A stretch of DNA of 64,000 nucleotides from Reyranella sp. CPCC 100927 (lineage in GTDB: Bacteria > Pseudomonadota > Alphaproteobacteria > Reyranellales > Reyranellaceae), in assembly GCF_007859315.1 (NCBI RefSeq), contig NZ_VOHA01000006.1:362651-426650 (forward strand), in the 5' to 3' direction. The notes under the pieces are model-generated. The model saw only the letters and a list, made by a program, of their open reading frames with translations, ran no database searches and was not told the DNA's origin. Positions 53,021 to 62,400 of this stretch are shown piece after piece (position 1 is the stretch's first letter; each line of letters opens with the position of its first letter). The translations under genes were made by a program, and so were the position numbers.

Positions 53021-53882
53021 CGCGGCTGCCACAGGCGATAGCGCATGGACCCATCCATCATCGTGGCTGGATCCCGGGTATCGCCTGGCTGACGGCTGTC
53101 AGGATTGGTCGCGTATCCGTGACTCGCTCACGGCAGTCGATCTTCACGTCTGGGTCTTCCAGTCCGCGCACAGCGACGTGATGTCGGACTGGAGCGTTCT
53201 GGGCACCGGGGAACGCGGGCGCGCTGAACGCTTGGCTCAGGCCGAGGACCGCGTCCGTTTCGTCCGTGGACGGGCCATGGTGAGGCGCATCCTGGCCGCG
53301 TATGAGGGCATCGAGGCTCGCACGATCACGTTCACGGCAGGAGAGTACGGCAAGCCGGCACTGTCGGCCGCCGGGGCAGTGCAATGCAGCTGGAGCCATG
53401 CCGGCTCGGTCTGGTTGCTGGCGGTCGCGCGCAGCGGCGCTGTCGGGATCGACGTCGAACGGGTGGATGCCGACTTCGCATGGCGTGGTCCTGCCGAGAT
53501 CGCGTTCCACCCGCACGAACGGCAGTTCGTGGAACGGTCGGTGGATGGCTGCAACGGACGCTTCTACGCCGTGTGGACGCGCAAGGAAGCCCTGCTGAAA
53601 GGGCTGGGCACGGGCCTCCACGACGATATGGCGGCGCTCTCTATCGTCAACACATCAGGCGTGATGTGCGATGCGGTACTGACGCCAGGCGGTACCCGCT
53701 GGCAGGTCATCGGCCTGGATATGCCGCCGGGTTTTGCCGGCGCCGTCACCGCCGGCTTTACCGTCACCCGGATCACGGCGTTCGCCCCCGTCGGGGCCGA
53801 TCTCTCTCATCCGCTTCAACGATCCCATGCCGTGGCCGAGCCGGTTTCCTCCATCGCGGCAGAGCGGCCATGGATCAAGTGA
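53013..53882 (+). CDS. 4'-phosphopantetheinyl transferase, Sfp-like
   Basis: This 289-residue enzyme loads phosphopantetheine onto carrier proteins. The Mg2+/CoA motifs are VGIDVERVDADFAW and FYAVWTRKEALLKGLGTGL (W-x-x-KEA). Earlier family segments are RVRFVRGRAMVRRILAAY and YGKPALSAAGAVQCSWSHAG. Its length slightly exceeds Sfp because of a 40-residue N-terminal extension. It overlaps the thioesterase (8 bases) and the next dioxygenase (13 bases). Confidence 0.95.
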   Translation: MLSAAATGDSAWTHPSSWLDPGYRLADGCQDWSRIRDSLTAVDLHVWVFQSAHSDVMSDWSVLGTGERGRAERLAQAEDRVRFVRGRAMVRRILAAYEGIEARTITFTAGEYGKPALSAAGAVQCSWSHAGSVWLLAVARSGAVGIDVERVDADFAWRGPAEIAFHPHERQFVERSVDGCNGRFYAVWTRKEALLKGLGTGLHDDMAALSIVNTSGVMCDAVLTPGGTRWQVIGLDMPPGFAGAVTAGFTVTRITAFAPVGADLSHPLQRSHAVAEPVSSIAAERPWIK

Positions 53883-54874
53883 CTCCCGACAGGCCGGCAA
53901 GGGGCGGCCACCTGGCGTTCTTCGAGACCGATGTCCGCGAGTGCGGCGGCACCCGGCTGCTGGTTGCCACCGGCGCGAGACGGGATGCCGTCACCGATCA
54001 TCTCGACGCGACACATCAGATGGCGCACGCCCATCTGCACGACCACGGCGCCATCCTCTTCCGCGGCCTGGCGCGAGGGGACGCCGGCCAGTTCGATGAC
54101 TTCGCCGGCAGCTTCGGTCATGAGCTCCTGTCCTATGATTTCGGCTCGACGCCACGCAGTCGGATCGCGCGCGGTGTGTACTCGTCCACCGAGTATCCGG
54201 CACACCAATGGATTCCGCAGCACAACGAACAATCGTACACCAGCCGGTGGCCGATGAAGATCTGGTTCTACTGCGATGTCGTGCCGTCCGCCGGCGGCGA
54301 TACGCCGATAGCCGACAGTCGGATTCTCTATCGGCGACTGGATCCTGCCGCACGGCTGCGGTTCGCCGCCAAGCAGCTCATGTATGTGCGCAACTACGGC
54401 AATGGCCTCGATCTGCCGTGGGAGCGCGTATTCCACACCGACGATCGGTCACAGGTGGAGGCGTTCTGCGCCACCCATCGGATCGAATGCGAATGGCGCC
54501 CCGATGGCGCGCTGCGAACACGCCAGGTCTGTCAGTCGGAGGCGCGCCATCCGGTGACCGGTGACATGGTCTGGTTCAATCAGGCGCACCTGTTCCATGT
54601 CTCGGCGCTGGATTCGGACATTCGCGAGGCATTGCTGTCGGTGGTCGATGAGCCGGACCTGCCGCGCAATGTCTTCTACGGCGACGGCTCTCCGATCGAG
54701 ACGAGCATCCTCGAGGAGATCCGCGGCTGCTATCGCGACGTGATGTTGCGTTTCCCGTGGCAGGAAGGCGACGTCCTCATGCTCGACAACATGCTGATGT
54801 CGCACGGTCGCGCTCCCTACAAAGGAGACCGCCGCATCCTCGTCGCCATGGCCGAAGCTGCGTCACTCACCTGA
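53870..54874 (+). CDS. SyrP-like TauD-family dioxygenase
   Basis: This 334-residue Fe(II)/2-oxoglutarate enzyme resembles SyrP-type oxygenases of NRPS clusters, which hydroxylate a carrier-bound amino acid (aspartate in syringomycin). The metal ligands are in WIPQHNEQSYTSRWP (His and Glu in place of Asp) and near MLDNMLMSHGRAPYKGDRR. Segments KIWFYCDVVPSAGGDTPIAD and MYVRNYGNGLDLPWERVF are typical of the group. ATG 53870 overlaps the transferase stop. The target amino acid is not known; it may be handled by modules outside the window. Confidence 0.9.
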   Translation: MDQVTPDRPARGGHLAFFETDVRECGGTRLLVATGARRDAVTDHLDATHQMAHAHLHDHGAILFRGLARGDAGQFDDFAGSFGHELLSYDFGSTPRSRIARGVYSSTEYPAHQWIPQHNEQSYTSRWPMKIWFYCDVVPSAGGDTPIADSRILYRRLDPAARLRFAAKQLMYVRNYGNGLDLPWERVFHTDDRSQVEAFCATHRIECEWRPDGALRTRQVCQSEARHPVTGDMVWFNQAHLFHVSALDSDIREALLSVVDEPDLPRNVFYGDGSPIETSILEEIRGCYRDVMLRFPWQEGDVLMLDNMLMSHGRAPYKGDRRILVAMAEAASLT

Positions 54875-54899
54875 CGAACCGCGCGGACGGCACATCGCA

Positions 54900-56378
54900 T
54901 TGGAGCGCTTGCTCTTGCTTGAAAGGAGCCTTCAGATCATGGGTGGAGATCCTCAGCAACTCTTTGACTTCGGGCGTCGTACGGCTGCGGCTCAGCAGAG
55001 CATCGCGCTCGTTCGGCAGTTTGCGGCCCACACCGCCTTTCGCAGCGCCATGGTCGAGGAACTCGAACTCGATGAGGATTTCCATCGCCGACCACTGCGA
55101 CCCGAGGACTTGTCCTTCATCGATTTCACGACGCCGGTCGTAACGGAGTCGGCCTTTCGCTTGCCGTTTCTCGCCGCGCAGCGGTTGCTTCTATGTGCCA
55201 ATGAACTCGAAATGGCCCGCCCACCACGTGATGGCAGCAGCGCCGCATTCGAGAAGTACCTGAACTTCCACAGCGAGGAGAATCGGACGCTCGCGGCTCA
55301 GATCAAGCCGTTTCTCGAGGACTTCGCCTTTGATTTCCTGTGCGGCGAGGACGCGGCTGTGCCCAGTGTCGAGAGCTGTGTCGCGCAGCTGGCCGTACTG
55401 CTGCAGACGGAGATGGCATTCTGGGGTGACGTTTTCGATCACCTCGTGAGCACGCGGTATGTGGAAGGCGGCCTGGGTTATATCCTGATCCAGAAGCAGA
55501 GCCTGGCTGGGTCCAAGCGCGTTGCGTTTGGCAAGGCCGGGGCGATGGGCTACTTCGACCACCTGTCGCCTCAGGACTGGCCGAAACTGGCGCAGGACGA
55601 GACCGACCAGCAGATCGTGCGGCGGCTGGCGGAACTGTGCGGAATCGCCAAAGGCGAACATTCCTACTGGCAGTTCTATCTCTCGACCAGCCTGGCGGAA
55701 TGCAATCTCCTGCATGCCCTGGCCGCCCGGCCAGGAGCGGCCTTGGCCTTGAGCGGTGCCGCGTTTGCTGCGGAAGCGACATGGCTGGCGTTTCGGGGCC
55801 TGATTGCTCAAGCCGGTCCGTGTCTGCGAATCACGAATCGCGATGATCTCGCCGGGCGCCGATCCGATGCGGCCAATGAGCTGCTGGCACGCTTTGCGCG
55901 CGTCCTCGGTCGCATCGAGCACCAATACGGTTTGCCCGGCTTGCGTCTGGTCCGGCAGGGCCTGACGGCGGCATCTGCCCTCGCGGGCCATGCCAGGCGC
56001 AATCTGGAGGAGCAGCTGAACTGGCTGGCGTCCGTCGAATCGTATCGGGATATCGCACGCCAGATCAGTGCCCGGATCGAGGTGGAGCGCCCTGATATCG
56101 ACCGCGAGACGTTCGTCGAGCCGCGCGAGATGTGCTCGACGACGCATGTGCATGACGATCATCGGCTGGTCGTGATCGAGACCGGCAACATGGTGTTCTG
56201 GGGCAACGTCGGCATGAAGCTGCGCCTGGCGCCAGGGGAAATGGTCCTGGTGCCCGAGGGCCGGCTGCACGGCTCGTCCATCGAGTCGGACGAGTGCGTC
56301 TACCACCAGCCGATCATTCCCGACGAATGGGTGCGCCCGCTCGTGCGCGATCGCGCGACAGCGTCAGCTGCCGCCTGA
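54900..56378 (+). CDS. Unusual helical (possibly heme-oxygenase-like) plus cupin protein
   Basis: This 492-residue protein matches no family I can name with certainty. Residues about 20-300 are helical with repeated acidic and His positions (VAQLAVLLQTEMAFWGDVFDHL, then TSLAECNLLHALAARP), a style seen in heme-oxygenase-like diiron oxidases and iron-containing redox enzymes. Residues about 410-475 form a cupin: TTHVHDDHRLVVIETGNMVFW and LAPGEMVLVPEGRLHGSS. It starts 25 bases after the SyrP-like gene with GAAAGGAG nearby, and is followed after 82 bases by the synthetase, so it is a tailoring enzyme of the pathway. Both functions are inferred; neither metal site was verified. Confidence 0.75.
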   Translation: MERLLLLERSLQIMGGDPQQLFDFGRRTAAAQQSIALVRQFAAHTAFRSAMVEELELDEDFHRRPLRPEDLSFIDFTTPVVTESAFRLPFLAAQRLLLCANELEMARPPRDGSSAAFEKYLNFHSEENRTLAAQIKPFLEDFAFDFLCGEDAAVPSVESCVAQLAVLLQTEMAFWGDVFDHLVSTRYVEGGLGYILIQKQSLAGSKRVAFGKAGAMGYFDHLSPQDWPKLAQDETDQQIVRRLAELCGIAKGEHSYWQFYLSTSLAECNLLHALAARPGAALALSGAAFAAEATWLAFRGLIAQAGPCLRITNRDDLAGRRSDAANELLARFARVLGRIEHQYGLPGLRLVRQGLTAASALAGHARRNLEEQLNWLASVESYRDIARQISARIEVERPDIDRETFVEPREMCSTTHVHDDHRLVVIETGNMVFWGNVGMKLRLAPGEMVLVPEGRLHGSSIESDECVYHQPIIPDEWVRPLVRDRATASAAA

Positions 56379-56460
56379 GCCACGGGTCCGAAAGCCACTC
56401 ACGGCCCGAGCAGCTGTCGAGCCGACCATCGATAAGAACGAGCGAGCGAGGATCGGGTCC

Positions 56461-59400
56461 ATGACGCCGGAGACGGGCAAGAGGCGACGTCGCGTGCCCA
56501 CCAAGTGGACGTCGCGCATCATCAGCGGAGATGCCGTCGGCACCATCGAACCGCCGGATTGGTTCGTGGAGTCCTATAAGACATTCCGACATCATGTGAC
56601 GGATCCGGAGTATCCGTGTTTCTTCGGTACGCAGGCTGAACGTCGCGGTGAGATGTTCTATGCCTTTGCGTCGACCGGGGATCTGACACACCTGCCGTCG
56701 ACCATGGCGAAGTTTCTCGCGTTGTCCGCGGCGCGCGAGCACGAGAAGAACAACTTCGCCTTGTTCTTCGAGCCTCAGAGTCCGGCATTCGATCATGATG
56801 ATGCACGGTCGTTCTTCTGGCGGACACTGCAGCATCTGCATGACCATGACGACCATACCGCTCCCGACGCCACGGCACCTGATCCGTCCGACCCGATGTG
56901 GGAATTCACCTTCGGCGGCGTGCAGATGTTCGTCGTGGGTTGCAGTCCGTCATACCGGCGGCGCCATAGCCGCAATCTCGGCCCAGGCTTGATCCTGCTT
57001 TTTCAGCCCCGCAGTGTCTTCATCGACGCCATCACGCAGCACGCGATCGGACCGGAGGTGCGCGAACGCATACGCGATCGTCTCGTCCGCTGGGATGAGG
57101 TGTCGCCACATGGCAGCCTGGGTGTCTACGGCGACTCCGACAATCGTGAATGGAAGCAGTACTTCCTTCCCGACGATGAATCAGCCGGTTTGGAGAAGTG
57201 CCCGTTCCTGCAACGGCGGGGGCGGACCGCGGAAGTGTCGCGCGCCGAGGGCGCAGTGACCCACGGCGAACGTGCAAATCTGAAAAAGCCGGCTGACTTG
57301 CTGGAGGCGCTGCGCCGGCACGTTGAGCTGCAGCCGGAGCGTCCAGCCGTGCGCTTCTTGCGCGATGGCGAGAGCGATGAGGCGGTTCTGACCTATGGCG
57401 ATCTCGACCGCCAGGCGAGGCAACTGGCGGTGGACCTCCGGCGCCACGCCGACGCGGGAGCACGCGCGCTGTTGCTGCTGCCCAACGGCCTGGACTACGT
57501 CGTCGCGTTTTTTGCCTGCTTGCACGCCGGGATCATCGCGGTCCCGGCCTATCCGGCCGAGACCGCGCACGCCCATCACTTCGATCGCCTGCGATCGATG
57601 CTTCGTGACTGCACGCCGCGGCTGCTGCTGACCGATGCCGTCCATGCGCCGCTGCTCGACAATTTTGCCGCGGATGATCTCCCGGTCGACCACCTGCGCC
57701 TCATCATTGAACGCGATAGTGCGACGCGCTCTGTGGACGCGAGCATCGATCGGGGTCCGGGGTGCGACATCGCTTTCCTGCAGTATACCTCGGGCTCGAC
57801 CACCGCTCCCAAGGGCGTCGTGGTCGGCCATGACAACCTGGTCGCCAACCTGGATGTCATCAGGCATGCCTTTGCGATCGGGCGCTCGGATGTCGTGGTG
57901 ACCTGGCTGCCGCTCTACCACGACATGGGACTGATCGGCGCACTTCTGACGCCGCTGTTTGCGGGCGCCACCGTCGTGCTCATGACAAGCGAGCACTTCC
58001 TGGCGAGCCCGGCGCGCTGGCTGCGGGCCATCTCCCGACATCGCGGTACGATCGGCGTGGCTCCAGACTTTGCCTACCAGCTCTGCGTCGATCGTTGCCG
58101 TGACAGCCAGACAGAGGGGCTCGACCTCAGCGCCTGGCGTTTGGCCGGGTGCGGTGCGGAGCCGATACGCCCGACGACGATGCGGGCGTTCATGGAGCGG
58201 TTCTCTCGGCTGGGCTTGCGGCCTGGTGCTTTGGCGCCGTGCTACGGGCTGGCCGAAGCGACGTTGATGGTGTCGGCGGACTGTGACGGTACCGGGGCGC
58301 GCGTACAGCACTTCGCCGCGGATGGCCTGGCGCGCGGACTGGCGCGTCATGACGAATCGGGCACCGGGTTGATCGATTGCGGTCGACCGCAGGAGAACCA
58401 CTCGATCCGTATCGTCGATCCGGCGTCGCTGGAAGAGTGTTCGGCGGGGCAGATCGGTGAAATCTGGTTCGCCGGCCCCAGTGTGGCGAGGGGCTACTGG
58501 TCCAATACGCGGGCCACGAAGGAAACGTTCCAGGCTGTGTTGCCGAACGTGCCTGGCCAGCGTTTTCTGCGTACCGGCGACGTTGGCTTCCTGCACGGCG
58601 GCCGGTTGTTTGTCAGCGGTCGCCTGAAGGACCTCATCATCATCCGCGGGCAGAACGTCTATCCGCAGGATATCGAGTGGACGATTGCCGAGCAGGTCGA
58701 GGACATCCGAAAGGGGCGTATTGCTGCGTTCGCCGTGTCAGTCGATGGCCGCGAAGGCATCGGTGTTGCGATGGAAGTATCCCGCGGCCGACTGCGGACG
58801 ATGCGGATCGACGCGATCTTTCGGGCTGTCAATGCCGCGGTGTCCGAAGTGTATCAGGAGCCGGTCAGCGTCATTCTCCTGTTGAAGGGCGGTGACCTGC
58901 CGCGCACCTCCAGCGGCAAGCTCCGGCGCGGTGCCTGCCTGACAGGGTGGCAGGATGGCACACTTGGGCCGATCGCCGTGCATCAGCGCGGGGATGAGCT
59001 GGCCGCATCCGCTGCAGTGCCAGTTGCCGCGCCACGCACGGATACCGAGATCCTGGTGTCGCAGATCTGGCAGGAGGCGTTCGGCCGGCCGTCGATTGGC
59101 GTCGATCGGGATTTCTTCGAACTGGGCGGCCAGTCCCTGACGGCAGCGCAGATCCTGGCGCGGATCGGCGAGACGTTCCGTGTCGATCTGCCGCTCCAGT
59201 TCGTCTTCGAGGCGCGAACGATCGCGGCACAAGCCCAGCGGCTGGCACAGCGGAAGAAGGGTGATCGACATCGTGCGCCGCCACGCCCCCGCGCCGACGG
59301 CCCGCAGGACAAGCGCTTTGCCCTGACGCATGCCCAGGAACGTCTGTGGTTCGAGTGGAGACTGGCACCGGAAAGCGCTGCCTACACCGTGGCCGGCGCC

Positions 59401-62400
59401 CTGCATCTGGTCGGTGCGCTTGATGTGGCGGCGTTGCGCGCCGCGCTGGCCGCCGTGGTCGGCCGGCATGAAGCGCTGCGCGCGCGCTTCCACGAGACCG
59501 ACGGGGTTGCGTGTCAGGTCATTGATGACGCGCCCGTGTTCGCGTGGCGCGACGTTGACGTGCAAACCTGGTCCGAAGCCGATCATGAGCAGCAGGTGGC
59601 GGTCCATTTGCGCCGGCTCGCGGCTGAGCCGTTCGACCTCGAACACGGACCTCTGCTGCGGGCGACCTTGCTGCGAGGGCAGGATCGCGCACACATCCTC
59701 CTGCTGGCCGTGCACCACATTGCCTGTGACGGCTGGTCGATCGCCATATTGCTGCGGGAGCTGAGCGCTTTCTACGAGGCGCTCCATCTTGGGACAGATG
59801 CTGATCTGCCGTCCCTTGAACTTGGGCTTGCCGACTATGTGCGATGGCAGCGGGATGAGCAGTCCGACGAAGACCTGGCACTGCAGCGGACTTACTGGCA
59901 GGCGCAGCTGGCCGGTGCGTCTCGAAGCCTTGAGCTGCCGACCGATCGGCCGCGCCTGCCGGGCGAGCGGTACGCAGGGGAAACGCTACGGTTTGACCTG
60001 CCGCCCGAGCTGCAGGCAGCCCTGAAAGACCTCGCGCTGAAGGAAGGCGTGACGCCGTTCATGGTGGTCCTCGCCGCGTTCAAGGCATTGCTCGCACAAT
60101 ACTGCGGCCAGACCGATATCGTGGTCGGCACGCCCGTCTCGACCCGAAGCTGGTCGAGCATCGAGGGCCTCATCGGGTTCTTCGTCAATACACTGGCGCT
60201 GCGCAGCGACCTGTCCGGTGACCCGACTGTCCGCGAACTGCTGCAACACGTCAAACAGACGACACTCGAGGGGATCGCGCACCAGGATGTGCCTTTCGAC
60301 CAGGTGGTGGCGGACCTGCAGCTTGATCGGGACCGATCGCTGCACCCGGTCTTCCAGGTGCTGTTCGCGTGGCAGACGCTACCCCTGGCGCACTGGGAAC
60401 TGCCGGACCTGCACGCTCGCTGGGTCGACGTCGATACCGGAACCGCGAAATTTGATCTTTCGCTGTCGATCGTCGAGACACCATCAGGATGGCGCGGTGC
60501 CTTCGAGTATGCGGCAGCACTTTTTGACAGCCGCACGATCGGCCAGCTGAGAGAGCATTTCCTGACGGTGCTGCGCGCGTTCGCAGCCGAACCGGAAGGT
60601 CGGCTCTCGTCATTGCGGCTGCTGGGGAACACCGAAGAGCAAGCCATCCTGGCCGCCGGGACCGGTGCTGCAGACCCGGCGACACCCGATCGCGGTGTTC
60701 ACGAACTCGTCGCGGAACAGGCCCGGCGGACGCCGCAGGCCGTGGCTCTGGTGCACGCAGGCGCATCGCTGACCTATGGTGAGCTTGAGCAGCGTGCGGA
60801 CCGCCGCGCTCACCACCTGATCCGCAGTGGTGTCGGCGACGGCATGATCGTCGGCTTGTGCGTCGAGCGGTCCTTGGACCTCGTGATCAACCTGTTGGCC
60901 ATCCTCAAGGCCGGCGCGACGTGCCTGCCGCTCGACCGCGGGTATCCGCAGGAGCGGCTGGCCTTCATGCTGATGGATGCGCGGCCACCCGTTGTCATCG
61001 TCGACTCCGCGGCGCAGCCGGTGCTGCCGATTGCATCAGGGACCAGAACGATTCTCGTCGATGCTGAAGCATGGGACGGCGAAACCGGCGCGACCGGTCT
61101 GGCGCCCTGCCGGCCAGATAGTCTCGCCTACGTTCTCTATACGTCGGGGTCGACAGGCCAGCCCAAGGCCATCGCGATGCCCCATCGGGCGCTCAGCAAT
61201 CTCGTCAGTTGGCACCTTGCCCGGCATCACGATCCGCTGTCGCGGCGCGTCGCCCAGCTCACGCCCATCAGTTTCGACGTTTCGTTCCAGGAGATCTTCA
61301 CCGCGCTGGTCGGCGGCAAGACCTTGTGCCTGGCCGATCATGAGGCCCGCCTTGACCGCAAGCTGCTTCTCGACTTCGTGCTGAAGCACGAGATTCATGA
61401 AGTCTTCGCGCCTCAGGTTCTCCTCGATCAGCTCGCGGACGAGGCCGCGGCGCGAGACGCGACGGAATTGCCGCTGCGGCATGTGTTCCAGGCAGGAGAG
61501 GCGCTGCGCCTGTCGCCCAACATTGTCTCGTTGTTCGGCCAACGGTCGGCGGCGGTGTTGCACAATCACTATGGACCGACGGAGACCCACGTGGCGACAG
61601 CGACGACGCTGCCGCCATCGCAAGGGGACCATACGGTTTCTGTCGGCGCACCGATTGCCAATGCGCGAGCCTATGTCCTGGACGAAGCGCTGCGGATCGT
61701 GCCCGTCGGTGTGGCCGGCGAGCTCTACCTGGGCGGCGCTTGCCTGGCGCAGGGATATCTGAACCGGCCGGGGCTCACCGCAGACCGCTTTCTGCCAGAT
61801 CCGTTCGGGGTCGGCGGGCGGCTCTATCGCACCGGAGACCGCGCGCGCTGGCGTCGCAACGGCGACCTCGAGCTTCTCGGGCGGCTCGACGATCAGGTCA
61901 AGATTCGCGGCTTCCGCGTCGAGCTCGGTGACGTTGAGGCCGCAGTGCGGGCTTGTACCGGCGTTCGCGAAGCCGTTGTCACCGTGGCGGACGCCGGCGT
62001 GGCCGGTCGGCTGATCGCTCATCTCACCATCGATTCGTCGGTCGACGTGACGGCGACCACGCTGCGCCGCGAACTCGGTGGCAAGTTGCCAGCGTTCATG
62101 CTGCCGGCAGCCTTCGTGGTGTTGGAGGCTTTGCCGCGGCTGCCCAACGGCAAGGTGGATCGACGATCGCTGCCGGCGCCCATCGTGGCGTCGGACGTTG
62201 AACATGTCGCGGCGCGCACGGCGACGGAAGCGGCACTCTGTGAGATCTGGGCCGACGTTCTCGGTGTGCCGAAGGTGGGCACGCGGGACGACTTCTTTCT
62301 CCTGGGTGGGCATTCCCTGCTGGCCGTCCGGATCGTGTCGCGCCTGCGCCAGAAGCTCGGCCGGGACGTGCCGTTGCGGACTGTCTTCGCCCACCCGGTT

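Noticed and set aside
56461..57300. YqcI/YcgG region as a separate upstream gene with a missed stop
   Set aside because: I read the frame codon by codon from 56461 through 57420 and found no stop and no frame change, so an in-frame fusion is what the sequence shows. A sequencing error cannot be excluded.
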